Positions 7,196-16,707 of a stretch of 64,000 nucleotides of DNA are shown piece by piece. The DNA is from Pseudomonas sp. JM0905a (GTDB lineage: Bacteria; Pseudomonadota; Gammaproteobacteria; Pseudomonadales; Pseudomonadaceae), in contig NZ_JACXBU010000009.1 of NCBI RefSeq assembly GCF_014700075.1, forward strand, positions 124,001-188,000, read 5' to 3'. Each line of letters begins with the position of its first letter. Positions within the stretch are counted from its first letter, which is position 1. The notes under the pieces were generated by a model. It saw only the letters and a program-made list of their open reading frames with translations. It made no database searches and had not been told where the DNA came from. Position numbers and translations under genes: made by a program.

Positions 7196-7218
7196 CCCCT
7201 CTCCCAGAGGGAGAGGGG
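7196..7218. terminator. Perfect 10-bp C/G-rich hairpin after the pot operon
   Basis: CCCCTCTCCC (7196-7205) and GGGAGAGGGG (7209-7218) form a perfect stem with a 3-base loop, 21 bp beyond the stop codon of the leftward substrate-binding-protein gene. The surrounding CCCTCACCCCCGGCCCCTCT is a sequence I recognise as a common dispersed repeat in proteobacterial genomes, so it may be a repeat doubling as a terminator. Confidence 0.55.
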
Positions 7219-7239
7219 GGCAAGCACGTTGGGGCGAGC

Positions 7240-8283
7240 TTACTTCTTCAGCTTGGTCCACACCTTGCTGCGCAGGCTCAGGGCCTTGGGCGAGCAGAGC
7301 TTGAAGGTGCGCAGGCGGTCGAGCTTGTCCTGCGGGGTGTTGATGGCCGGGTCGTCGAACAGTTCCTTCTCCATGAACTTGTCCGAGCCTTCGATGGCGT
7401 TGTTGTACTTGGCGAAGTTGGACGCGGCGGCGATGTTCTCCGGCAGCAGCATCCAGTTGATGAAGGCGTGTGCTTCCTCGACGTTCACCGCGTCCTTGGG
7501 AATCACCAGGTTGTCGATGAAGACGTGGATGCCTTCCTTCGGATAGACGTACACCAGGCTGTCGCGCTGGGCGTGGGCGCGGTGGAAGGCGCCGTTCCAT
7601 TGCATGTGCATGGCCACTTCACCAGCGGCCATGCGCTCGATGGTGCCATCGCTGTTGTACATGGCCAGCAGCGGCTTCTGTGCCAACAGCAGGTCCTGGA
7701 TCTTCTTCGCGTCCTTCGGGTCTTCGGTGCACTGGTCGATGGACAGGTAATGGGAGGCGGCGATGTACAGATCCTCGATCGAGTTCAGCGCCACGACCTT
7801 GCCCTTCAGCTCGGCCGGCGGCTCGAAGAAGGGCTTCCAGCTCTCATCCAGCTTGCCGCCGGGTACCTGCTTGCTGTCGTAGCTGTAGCCGGTGGTGCCC
7901 CAGAGGTAGGGCACGCTGTAGTCGTGGCCCGGATCGAAGCCGAGGGTCTGGAAATTGGCCTTGAGGTTCTTCAGGTTGGTCAGCTTGCTCTTGTCGAATT
8001 TCTGCAGCAGGCCGTCCTGCACCATGATCTGGATGAAACTGTCGGACGGCACTACCACGTCGTAGGCGCCGCCGCCGGCCTTGAGCTTGGCCAGGAGGGT
8101 TTCGTTGCTGTCGTAGGCGTCCAGGGTGGCCTTGATGCCCGTGTCCTTCTCGAACTTCTGCAGCAGCTCCGGCGGGTAGTAGTCCGACCAGTTGGCGAAG
8201 TGCAGGGTCCCTGCGGCCTGCGCGGAACCGGCGAGGCCGGAGGCGAGCAGTATGGCGAGCGCGAGCGGTGTGCAACGGGTCAT
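7240..8283 (-). CDS. Spermidine/putrescine ABC transporter, periplasmic binding protein (PotF/PotD-like)
   Basis: A 347-residue solute-binding protein with a clear signal peptide (cleavage after SAQA, about residue 23). The mature start TLHFANWSDYYPPELLQKFE is the typical PotD/PotF opening, followed by the YDVVVPSDSFIQ segment. It captures polyamine in the periplasm and hands it to the permease pair encoded upstream. The ATG at 8283 has AAGGAGCTTG before it; a longer frame reading into the permease gene is rejected. It is the last gene of the leftward four-gene operon, 29 bp after the PotI-like gene. The family call is firm; putrescine versus spermidine, or an acetylated or opine ligand, is open. 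Confidence 0.9.
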   Translation of the reverse strand: MTRCTPLALAILLASGLAGSAQAAGTLHFANWSDYYPPELLQKFEKDTGIKATLDAYDSNETLLAKLKAGGGAYDVVVPSDSFIQIMVQDGLLQKFDKSKLTNLKNLKANFQTLGFDPGHDYSVPYLWGTTGYSYDSKQVPGGKLDESWKPFFEPPAELKGKVVALNSIEDLYIAASHYLSIDQCTEDPKDAKKIQDLLLAQKPLLAMYNSDGTIERMAAGEVAMHMQWNGAFHRAHAQRDSLVYVYPKEGIHVFIDNLVIPKDAVNVEEAHAFINWMLLPENIAAASNFAKYNNAIEGSDKFMEKELFDDPAINTPQDKLDRLRTFKLCSPKALSLRSKVWTKLKK

Positions 8284-8312
8284 GGTCAAGCTCCTTGCTG
8301 GTCGGAAGCGGG

Positions 8313-9101
8313 TCAGCGCTTGCGCTGCCCGACGTAGTAGGACAATGCAACGAAAGCTATGGAAATCACGAGGATGATTGAGGAGATCGCATTGATCTTC
8401 GGCGAAATGCCCATCCTTATCGAGCTGAAGATGTATACCGGCAGGGTGGTGGCTCCCGCCCCGGCGACGAAGTAGGTGATGACGAAGTCGTCCATGGAAA
8501 TGATGAAGGCGAGCATCGCGCCGGAAAGGATGCCGGGCATCAGCAGCGGGAAGGTCACCTTCCAGAAGGCCTTCCAGGGTGAGGCGTAGAGGTCCGCGGC
8601 GGCTTCGGCGAGACGCGGGTCCATGCCTTCCAGGCGGGCGCGGATCGGCAGGTAGGCGAAGGGGATGCAGAACACCACGTGGGCGATGAGGATGGTGAAG
8701 AGCGAGAGCTTGAGTCCGATGAAGGCGAAGAACATCAGGGTGGCCACGGCCGTGACGATTTCCGGCACCAGCAGCGGCAGGCCGAGTACCCCGCTCATCA
8801 GCGTCTGTCCCCGGAAGGCGCGCCCGCGCATGCCCAGCGCGGCCAGGGTCGCCAGGGAGGTGGCGATCAGGGTGGCGAAGGTGGCGACGATCAGTGAGTT
8901 CTTCGCTGCGCGGACGATTTCCGGGTCGTTGGCCACCACCGAGTACCACTTCAGGCTGAAGCTCTCCCAGATGGTCGCCGACTGCCCGCCGTTGAAGCTC
9001 AGCGCCACCAGTACCAGGATCGGCACATAGAGGAAGGCGAAGAACAGCCAGGCGGTCGGCCTTACCCCGGTGAAGCGCCAGAGCGGGTTCTGCATGTTCA
9101 T
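8313..9101 (-). CDS. Polyamine ABC transporter permease (PotI/PotC-like)
   Basis: A 262-residue inner-membrane permease with about six helices. The binding-protein-dependent transport signature (EAA loop) is visible in AEAAADLYASPWKAFWKVTF followed by PLLMPGILSGAML. It opens with NPLWRFTGVRPTAWLFFAFL, like PotI. Its ATG overlaps the stop of the PotH-like gene by four bases (ATGA, 9098-9101), implying translational coupling. It forms the channel together with the PotH-like subunit. Confidence 0.9.
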   Translation of the reverse strand: MNMQNPLWRFTGVRPTAWLFFAFLYVPILVLVALSFNGGQSATIWESFSLKWYSVVANDPEIVRAAKNSLIVATFATLIATSLATLAALGMRGRAFRGQTLMSGVLGLPLLVPEIVTAVATLMFFAFIGLKLSLFTILIAHVVFCIPFAYLPIRARLEGMDPRLAEAAADLYASPWKAFWKVTFPLLMPGILSGAMLAFIISMDDFVITYFVAGAGATTLPVYIFSSIRMGISPKINAISSIILVISIAFVALSYYVGQRKR

Positions 9102-10012
9102 GGATGGCCTCCCCCGGTGGCCTGCTTGAAGCGCAGGCTGTAGAGCAGCATCGCCAGCAGCACGAAACCGAGCAGGGCGAAGGACAGCGCCGCGCCTAGC
9201 GGCCAGTTGTGGGATGCGCCGAACTGCAGCTGGATCAGGTTGCCGATCATCAGCGACTTACCGCCCCCCAGCAGCTCGGGAATGATGTAGTTGCCCAGCG
9301 ACGGGATGAACACCAGGATCGCGCCGGCGACGATCCCCGGCATGGCCAGCGGTACGATGATCCGGCGCAGCGCCTGGAAACGGTTGGCACCGAGGTCGAA
9401 GGCGGCCTCCACCAGGCGCCAGTCGAGTTTCTCCAGGCTGGTGTAGATGGGCAGCACCATGAACGGCAGGAAGGTGTAGAGCAGGCCGATCACCACCGCG
9501 ACGTCGGTGTAGAGCAGACCCAGCGCGCCGTCGGACAGGCCGAAAACACCGAGGCCGCTGTCTACCAGGCCGCCGTTACGCAGCAGCAGGATCCACGCGT
9601 AGACGCGCACCAGCAGGTTGGTCCAGAAGGGCACGGTGACCAGGAACAGCAGCAGGTTGCGTTTGCGCTCGCTCTGCAGCGCCAGGTAGAGCGCGGTGGG
9701 GAAGCCGATCAGCAGGCAGCCGACGGTGGTCAGCACCGAGAGCCAGAACGAGCGCTGGAAGATCTGCAGGTAGTCGGTGTTGAACACCAGGCTGTCGTCC
9801 AGATCGCGCTCGTAGAGGAAATTGATGTAGGCCTCCAGCGAGTACTGGTCCCACTTCACGCCGCCGTAGTCGCCGGGCACCAGGACCGACACCAGGAACA
9901 TGATCCCCAGCGGCAGCACCAGGAACACCAGCAGGGCGAGCATGGCCGGGCTGGTCAGCAGCAGGCGCCGACGCAGCTGGCGGCGTTCGGCCTGGGCGCG
10001 CAGGGTGCTCAT
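9098..10012 (-). CDS. Polyamine ABC transporter permease (PotH/PotB-like)
   Basis: A 304-residue permease with an N-terminal helix ([20 protein letters not shown]) and about six membrane segments. The EAA loop [20 protein letters not shown] is followed by [20 protein letters not shown], diagnostic of PotB/PotH. It overlaps its neighbours on both sides by four bases, the hallmark of a tightly coupled operon with the ATPase gene upstream and the PotI-like gene downstream. Confidence 0.9.
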   Translation of the reverse strand: MSTLRAQAERRQLRRRLLLTSPAMLALLVFLVLPLGIMFLVSVLVPGDYGGVKWDQYSLEAYINFLYERDLDDSLVFNTDYLQIFQRSFWLSVLTTVGCLLIGFPTALYLALQSERKRNLLLFLVTVPFWTNLLVRVYAWILLLRNGGLVDSGLGVFGLSDGALGLLYTDVAVVIGLLYTFLPFMVLPIYTSLEKLDWRLVEAAFDLGANRFQALRRIIVPLAMPGIVAGAILVFIPSLGNYIIPELLGGGKSLMIGNLIQLQFGASHNWPLGAALSFALLGFVLLAMLLYSLRFKQATGGGHP

Positions 10013-11067
10013 TCGACCAGCACCCGGATGGCTTCGCTGGGCACCAGGACCCGTACCTTTTCACCCGCCGAATAGGCGTTCAGCGCGCCGTTGCGATTCT
10101 GCTGGCGCACGCGGAAGCCGCTCTGTCCGGCGATGTTCAGGTGGTACACGGTGTCGGTACCGACGTAGACCACGTTCTCGATCTCACCGGCCAGGTTGCC
10201 CTGCTCGTCGAGGCAGGTGCGCTCCGGGCGGATCGCCAGGGTGACGCTGCCACGGCGGGGGCTGAAGGCGCTGAGCAACTGGCCGTCGGACAACAGCACG
10301 CCGCGCTCCAGGGCTTCGCCTTCGAGGAAGTTGGTTTCGCCAATGAAGTCCGCCACCGTGCGGTTCAGCGGGGCCTCGTAGATTTCCGTCGGCGTGCCGA
10401 CCTGGAGGATGCGGCCCTTGCTCATCACCGCAATGCGGTCGGACATGGTCAGGGCTTCTTCCTGGTCGTGGGTCACGAATATGAAGGTGATGCCGGTTTC
10501 GTGCTGCAGGCGCTTGAGTTCGATCTGCATCTCCTTGCGCAACTTCTGGTCCAGCGCCGAGAGCGATTCGTCGAGCAGCAGCACCTTGGGTTGGTTGGCC
10601 AGGGCGCGGGCCAGGGCGATGCGCTGCTGCTGGCCACCGGAAAGCTGGTCTGCGCGGCGTTTGCCCACGTCCGGCAGCTTCACCAGGTCCAGCATGCGCT
10701 GCACCGTCTGCTCGATATCGCTGCGGGAGAGCCCGCGCATTTCCAGGCCGAAGGCGATGTTCTGCGCCACCGTCATGTGGGGGAACAGGGCGTAGCTCTG
10801 GAAAACGGTATTGACCGGCCGGCGGAAGGGCGGGAGGCCCTGCATCGGCTCGCCGTAGAGGCGGATGGCGCCGGAGCTGGGTTGCTCGAATCCGGCGATG
10901 AGCCGCAAGAGGGTGGTCTTGCCGCAGCCGGACGGGCCGAGGAGGGTGAAGAACTCGTTGGCGCGGATTTCCAGGGAAACATCGTCGAGGGCCTTCACAC
11001 CCTGCCCCGGATCACCGAACTCCATGCACACACGTTCGACGCTGATCGCGCTAGTCATGCTGATCAC
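10009..11067 (-). CDS. Polyamine ABC transporter ATP-binding protein (PotG/PotA-like)
   Basis: A 352-residue ABC ATPase. Walker A is [13 protein letters not shown], the signature is [16 protein letters not shown] and Walker B is [12 protein letters not shown], followed by a C-terminal TOBE-type domain, the PotA/PotG layout. It energises the permease pair. The start is ambiguous: GTG at 11067 (MISMTSAIS) or ATG at 11058 (MTSAIS); neither has a strong RBS. It is the first gene of the leftward operon. A sigma-70-like promoter (TTGACC, 16 bp, TATAAG) inside the conserved element lies about 85 bp upstream. Confidence 0.9.
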   Translation of the reverse strand: MISMTSAISVERVCMEFGDPGQGVKALDDVSLEIRANEFFTLLGPSGCGKTTLLRLIAGFEQPSSGAIRLYGEPMQGLPPFRRPVNTVFQSYALFPHMTVAQNIAFGLEMRGLSRSDIEQTVQRMLDLVKLPDVGKRRADQLSGGQQQRIALARALANQPKVLLLDESLSALDQKLRKEMQIELKRLQHETGITFIFVTHDQEEALTMSDRIAVMSKGRILQVGTPTEIYEAPLNRTVADFIGETNFLEGEALERGVLLSDGQLLSAFSPRRGSVTLAIRPERTCLDEQGNLAGEIENVVYVGTDTVYHLNIAGQSGFRVRQQNRNGALNAYSAGEKVRVLVPSEAIRVLVE

Positions 11068-11133
11068 AAGCTCTAAGGATTTGTTCTTATTGGGCTTTTC
11101 TTTTTCTGCTGGTGAAGCGGCCCTTGTTTGTCC

Positions 11134-11201
11134 CGATTCTGTCAGCAGCCCTGCTTATAGAAGAACGATAGATCAGGTCAAAAGGGGATATTTTCGGCCA
11201 A
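11134..11201 (-). promoter_or_regulatory. Conserved multi-block upstream element B with sigma-70 promoter for the pot operon
   Basis: Minus-strand reading: TTGGCC (11201-11196), N7, ATCCCCTTTTGACC (11189-11176), N9, GTTCT, then CTGACAGAATCG (11145-11134). TTGACC followed after 16 bp by TATAAG forms a good sigma-70 promoter inside the element. Block order and spacing match element A upstream of the permease at 6944-7010. Confidence 0.65.
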
Positions 11202-11250
11202 GTTGTGGGGGTGTGATGGAGGTCGCAGAGGCGGCACTGGGTGCCTTCCT

Positions 11251-11346
11251 GTAGGGGCGATTTCAATCGCCAAGCAGGCCGCAGGTCTGCCCTACGGAGT
11301 CGGGCGGGACAGCTGCGCTGTCCTTGGCGAATGAATTCGCCCCCAC
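11251..11346. repeat. Cluster of small palindromes (dispersed repeat family)
   Basis: Three nested or adjacent units are visible: GGCGATT-TC-AATCGCC (11256-11271), GGACAGC-TGC-GCTGTCC (about 11307-11323) and GGCGAATGAATTCGCC (about 11325-11340) followed by CCCCACA. They fill the space between the pot operon promoter and the 3' end of the AraC regulator. The last unit repeats the hairpin found at 4175-4202. Confidence 0.55.
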
Positions 11347-11369
11347 AAAAGATCAGGTCGCAGGGATCG

Positions 11370-12386
11370 CTAGCGCCGATACAGACTCGGCGACTGCCCG
11401 CTCCAGCGCTGGAAGGCGTGGCGGAAGCTGGCGGTTTCGCTGTAGCCGAGCTGTTCGGCGATCAGATAGATGGGCAGGTCGGTCTGCACCAGCAACTGGC
11501 GCGCCTTGTCGTAGCGCACCTCGTCCAGCAGGCGCTGGAAGCTGGTGTTCAACTGCTGAAGGTGGCGGCGCAGGGTGCGCTCGGAACGGTGCAGCTGGCG
11601 CGCCACGCTGTCCAGGTCGCAGGCGTCGCGCAGGTTGCCGGCCAGGTGGTGGCGAATCTGGTCGAGCACGTCATGGCGGCTGTCGAGCTGGGCGTCGAGC
11701 TTCAGGCATTGTTGTAGCCCGTAATGGCAAGTGACCGGGTCGGCCAGAGGCAGCGTCCGGTCGAGCAGCGCAGCGTCGAAGCACAGCGCATTGCGCGAGG
11801 CGCCGAACTCCACCGGGCAGGCGAGAATCTGTTCGTAGGTGGCGGCGTGCAGCGGTGGTCGGTAGGACAGGCAGACCCGCAGCGGGTGGATGCTGGTGCC
11901 GAGCAGGTCTTGCAGCACGGTGAGCAGCGAGGTCAGGCACAGCTCACTGTTGAACACCGTCAGCTCCGGCGCGTAGCGATAACCAACGGCGACCAGGCGT
12001 GCCTCCTCGCCGTCCTCCTCCAGGCTCAACTTGAAATAGGTGCCCAGCAGCGCCGGCCGGTCCAGCGCGATGGTCAGGGCGTCGCGCAGGGTGCGGCTGG
12101 CGAGCATGGTGTAGCCGAGCATGCCGTAGGCGGACACGTGCATGCGCAGGCCAAGGGACAGGCCCAGGGCCGGGTCGCGGGTGTTGGCCAGAGCATTGGC
12201 GAAGACGCGCAGTTCCTGGGCGTGGGTAATGAGTTTGTCAGGGGTATCGAGGTCGCTGCAGGACACGCCGCTGCCTTCCAGGAGCAGCCTGCGGTCGGTG
12301 CCGCTGCTGGTCAGGGTCGCCACCGCCAGGGCGATGGTATGCAGGGTGGTGAGTGCGCGTTCTTCCGGTAGCAGCGAGGTAGCCAT
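11370..12386 (-). CDS. AraC-family transcriptional regulator (OruR/ArgR-like N-terminal domain)
   Basis: A 338-residue regulator. The N-terminal two thirds resemble the 'arabinose-binding AraC N-terminal' domain found in OruR-type regulators, with GLSLGLRMHVSAYGMLGYTM. The C-terminal double helix-turn-helix includes LDSVARQLHRSERTLRRHLQ and PIYLIAEQLGYSETASFRHA. The ATG at 12386 follows AAGGGGACGGGA; an upstream extension is possible but lacks family support. Placement between the polyamine ABC operon and the carP-like gene suggests local control of polyamine or amino-acid uptake. The ligand and target sites are unknown. Confidence 0.85.
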   Translation of the reverse strand: MATSLLPEERALTTLHTIALAVATLTSSGTDRRLLLEGSGVSCSDLDTPDKLITHAQELRVFANALANTRDPALGLSLGLRMHVSAYGMLGYTMLASRTLRDALTIALDRPALLGTYFKLSLEEDGEEARLVAVGYRYAPELTVFNSELCLTSLLTVLQDLLGTSIHPLRVCLSYRPPLHAATYEQILACPVEFGASRNALCFDAALLDRTLPLADPVTCHYGLQQCLKLDAQLDSRHDVLDQIRHHLAGNLRDACDLDSVARQLHRSERTLRRHLQQLNTSFQRLLDEVRYDKARQLLVQTDLPIYLIAEQLGYSETASFRHAFQRWSGQSPSLYRR

Positions 12387-12429
12387 TCCCGTCCCCTTTT
12401 GTAACGCCCGCCATGCCTTCGTTCGGGCT

Positions 12430-12445
12430 TTAAGCTTCAATTCAG
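12430..12445 (+). promoter_or_regulatory. Two direct repeats TTAAG-N6-TTCAG before the carP-like gene
   Basis: TTAAG (12430-12434) and TTCAG (12441-12445) are 11 bp apart, the same half-sites and spacing as the last two repeats of the carO operator at 3731-3746. They lie 60 bp upstream of the carP-like ATG. Shared regulation by CarR is the obvious hypothesis. Confidence 0.55.
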
Positions 12446-12504
12446 GTAGAAATCCGGTGCGCTCTGTATCCTTCGCCGCGTCCCGAATCCCAGAGTCCTG
12501 ATCG

Positions 12505-13428
12505 ATGCGTTCACTCCTGACCCCGTGGCGGCTGGTTGCCGCCTTCCTGGTCCTGCTGCTGGTGGCGCTCGGCGTCGTTGCCCAGCAGTTCCGACTCTTC
12601 GAGCGGGGCCTGTTCGTCCTGCAAGAATGGCGCCACGCCTCGGAGTGGCGGGAGCGCTCGATCTGGCTGCCGGACTATCGGGTGGTGATCGAGGCCAAGC
12701 CCATCGAAGGCCTGACCGACGATGTGTCCGCGCTGACCTACGATCCCGATCGCCACAGCCTCTTCACCGTGACCAACCAGCGTCCGGAGATCATCGAGCT
12801 GTCCCTGGATGGCCACCTGATCCGTCGCATCCCGTTGGTGGGTTTCGGCGATCCGGAAGCCATCGAGTACATCAGCAAGGGCGTTTACGTGATCACCGAC
12901 GAACGCCTGCAACGCCTCATCAAGGTGCGTGTGGAGGAGAACACCACCTCCATCGATGCCGGCGACTCCCAGCAGCTTTCCCTCGGCATCGGCCTGTCCG
13001 GCAACAAGGGCTTTGAAGGGCTGGCCTACGACACGGCCGGCCAGCGCCTGTTCGTGGCCAAGGAGCGCGATCCGGTGCGGATCTACGAGATTCACGGATT
13101 CCCCCACACCAACCCGGACAAGCCCTTCGCCGTGCACGTGGTGGACGACCCCAAGCGCGACGCCCGGCTCTTTGTCCGCGATCTTTCCAGCCTGCAATAC
13201 GACGACCGCAGCGGCCACTTGCTGGCGCTGTCGGATGAGTCGCGGCTGGTGCTGGAGCTGAACGCCGATGGGCGCCCAATCAGCACGCTGTCGCTGCTAC
13301 GCGGGATGCACGGCCTGCAGCGGGCGGTGCCGCAGGCCGAAGGGGTGGCCATGGACAACGATGGCAACCTCTACCTGGTCAGTGAGCCGAACCTGTTCTA
13401 CGCGTTCCGCAAGCAGGCAGGCGACTGA
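12505..13428 (+). CDS. carP: CarP-like calcium-regulated beta-propeller protein (SdiA-regulated family)
   Basis: A 307-residue periplasmic propeller with one N-terminal membrane anchor (about residues 10-25, LVAAFLVLLLVALGVVA). Blade motifs include LTYDPDRHSLFTVTNQRPEI, NKGFEGLAYDTAGQRLFVAK and EGVAMDNDGNLYLVSEPNLF. In P. aeruginosa CarP (PA0327) sits next to the polyamine ABC genes and is calcium-induced via CarSR, affecting Ca2+ homeostasis and pyocyanin. Position and the TTAAG-type operator fit that identity. It is paralogous to 2762-3694. Its stop codon directly abuts the stop of the convergent YegP-like gene. The biochemical function is unproven. Confidence 0.8.
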   Translation: MRSLLTPWRLVAAFLVLLLVALGVVAQQFRLFERGLFVLQEWRHASEWRERSIWLPDYRVVIEAKPIEGLTDDVSALTYDPDRHSLFTVTNQRPEIIELSLDGHLIRRIPLVGFGDPEAIEYISKGVYVITDERLQRLIKVRVEENTTSIDAGDSQQLSLGIGLSGNKGFEGLAYDTAGQRLFVAKERDPVRIYEIHGFPHTNPDKPFAVHVVDDPKRDARLFVRDLSSLQYDDRSGHLLALSDESRLVLELNADGRPISTLSLLRGMHGLQRAVPQAEGVAMDNDGNLYLVSEPNLFYAFRKQAGD

Positions 13429-13761
13429 TCAGCTCTCGTCGTTGAGGGTGGCGCCGGGGGCGTTGTTCTTCACCGAGTCGATGCCCGCGCTGGCGCTGGC
13501 GGCGCTGGCATACATCTGGCTCTGGCCGATGACCTGGCCGTTGGTGGCCTTGAGCACGAAATAGAACTTGCCGTTGCTGGCGGTCTTGCTTTCGAAGGCG
13601 CCGTCGCGAGCGGCGTTCTTGCGCACCGATTCGATGCCGTTCAAGGCGGAATCCTTGGCCTTGTATAGCTCGCTGGTGAGGATGGTCTCGCCGTTGCCGG
13701 CGTTCAGGTTGAAGTGGAACTGGCCATCGTTGGCCTTCTTCAGGTGGAATTTCCCGGCCAT
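13429..13761 (-). CDS. YegP family protein (two DUF1508 repeats)
   Basis: A 110-residue protein made of two about 48-residue DUF1508 units: FHLKKANDGQFHFNLNAGNG and then FESKTASNGKFYFVLKATNG, each ending in an IxSVxxNA helix. This is the standard YegP layout. Function is not established; members are often stress or growth-phase induced. The gene ends base-to-base against the carP-like gene (stop codons at 13426-13428 and 13429-13431), so the two mRNAs must overlap or terminate inside each other. A GGAGGTGCCCC RBS precedes the ATG. Confidence 0.9.
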   Translation of the reverse strand: MAGKFHLKKANDGQFHFNLNAGNGETILTSELYKAKDSALNGIESVRKNAARDGAFESKTASNGKFYFVLKATNGQVIGQSQMYASAASASAGIDSVKNNAPGATLNDES

Positions 13762-13835
13762 GGGGCACCTCCTAGTTCGTGGCAGTGGACGGCGCCGTAG
13801 CCATAAAATCTAGTCGGTTTGGCCGGGAAGTCGCG

Positions 13836-14507
13836 TCAGGGCTTGATGCTCTTCACGCCGTCCTTGGTGCCAAGCAGCAGCAGGTTGGCCGGGCGCTGGG
13901 CGAACAGGCCGTTGGTGACCACGCCGACGATGTTGTTGATCTGCTCTTCCAGCTTCGCCGGGCTGTCGATCTGCAGGTTGTACACGTCGAGGATGATGTT
14001 GCCGTTGTCGGTCAGCACGCCTTCGCGGTAGACCGGGTCGCCGCCCAGCTTGACCAGTTGACGGGCCACGTGGCTGCGGGCCATGGGGATGACTTCCACC
14101 GGCAGCGGGAAGGCGCCGAGGATGGGCACCAGCTTGCTCTCGTCGGCGATGCAGATGAAGGTCTTGGCCACCGCAGCGACGATCTTCTCGCGGGTCAGGG
14201 CCGCACCGCCGCCCTTGATCAGCTCGAGGCGCTCGTTGCTCTCGTCGGCGCCGTCGACATAGAACTCGAGGTCGCTGACGCTGTTCAGGTCGTACACCGG
14301 GATACCGTGGCCCTTCAGGCGCTGGGCGGTGGCCTCGGAGCTGGCCACGGCGCCGTCGAACGCCATCTTGTGCTGGGCCAGCAGGTCGATGAAGAAGTTC
14401 GCGGTGGAGCCGGTGCCGACGCCGATGATGCTCTTGTCATCGAGCTTGGGGAGGATGAAGTCGATGGCGGCCTGGGCGACGGCCTGCTTGAGCTGGTCCT
14501 GGGTCAT
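13836..14507 (-). CDS. rpiA: Ribose-5-phosphate isomerase A
   Basis: A 223-residue enzyme of the standard RpiA length. It interconverts ribose-5-phosphate and ribulose-5-phosphate in the pentose phosphate pathway. Diagnostic segments are [25 protein letters not shown] and [15 protein letters not shown], which include the phosphate-binding loop and catalytic Asp/Glu/Lys region. It is divergent from ilvA, the same arrangement as in other Pseudomonas (PA0330-PA0331). The RBS is weak. The call is secure. Confidence 0.96.
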   Translation of the reverse strand: MTQDQLKQAVAQAAIDFILPKLDDKSIIGVGTGSTANFFIDLLAQHKMAFDGAVASSEATAQRLKGHGIPVYDLNSVSDLEFYVDGADESNERLELIKGGGAALTREKIVAAVAKTFICIADESKLVPILGAFPLPVEVIPMARSHVARQLVKLGGDPVYREGVLTDNGNIILDVYNLQIDSPAKLEEQINNIVGVVTNGLFAQRPANLLLLGTKDGVKSIKP

Positions 14508-14640
14508 GCTGGGGTGGTCCGATTGGAGGAGTGTCGAGGGCGCGGATTATAGCCGCTAAACCCCGCAAACCATGTGGTCGCCCGACGAATCCCTGCGGTA
14601 GACTCGGTCCTCCCGTGAAATGCCCGCCAGTGAAGCCGCG

Positions 14641-16155
<1,515 letters not shown>

Positions 16156-16229
16156 GGGCGCGCAATCGCGCTGGACCGGGCGGCTGCTAGGCTTTCTCGC
16201 AGCCGCTTTCGCTGACAAGGACCTGTTCC

Positions 16230-16688
16230 ATGGAAAATTACCTGTTGTTCCGCATCCTCCACGGCTCGGCCACCCTGCTGTTCTTCGGCGGGCTGGTGGG
16301 GCTGGCCTGGTACGGCTGGCGCAACTTCCGCTCGGGCGACGCCGCCCTGATCGGTCCTAGCCTGCGCCGTATCCTGCTGATCGGCGTGCCGCTGCTGATT
16401 CTCGTGGCCGTCTCCCTGCCAGTCAGTGGCTGGTGGATGGTCAACCTCGCCGGCTTGCCGCTGGGCCAGACCTGGTTGCTGGGCGGCTCCATCCTCTATC
16501 TGTTCGGCTGCATTGCCTGGCTGCTGCTGTTCGGTCGTGTTGCGCGCCTGCGGGAGCAGGCCCTGGTCGAGGGCGGGCCGGCCTCGGCACCGGTGCAGCG
16601 CAGCCTCAAGTTCGGCGCCGCCTACGGCCTGGTGGGCCTGCTGCTGTTCCTTTCCGTGCTGGCGCTGATGCTGGCCAAGCCGCTCTGA
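16230..16688 (+). CDS. DUF2269-type integral membrane protein
   Basis: A 152-residue protein with four predicted hydrophobic helices and an N-terminal pattern LLFRILHGSATLLFFGGLVG. The His in helix 1 and the overall size fit the DUF2269 (YozB-like) family of small inner-membrane proteins of unknown role. The next gene, only 19 bp downstream, is a paralogue (see ILYYLLKTVHGLFAMVLLG), so the pair looks like a tandem duplication and an operon. No catalytic motif is seen. Confidence 0.75.
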   Translation: MENYLLFRILHGSATLLFFGGLVGLAWYGWRNFRSGDAALIGPSLRRILLIGVPLLILVAVSLPVSGWWMVNLAGLPLGQTWLLGGSILYLFGCIAWLLLFGRVARLREQALVEGGPASAPVQRSLKFGAAYGLVGLLLFLSVLALMLAKPL

Positions 16689-16707
16689 TACGGCGTCAAC
16701 GCCCGGC

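Noticed and set aside
7121-7600. Small reading frame containing PLPLGEGPGVRE-type sequence
   Set aside because: This peptide is the well-known translation of a dispersed CCCTCACCCC...CTCTCCC repeat and is not a protein; the frame also runs antisense and out of phase into the substrate-binding-protein gene.
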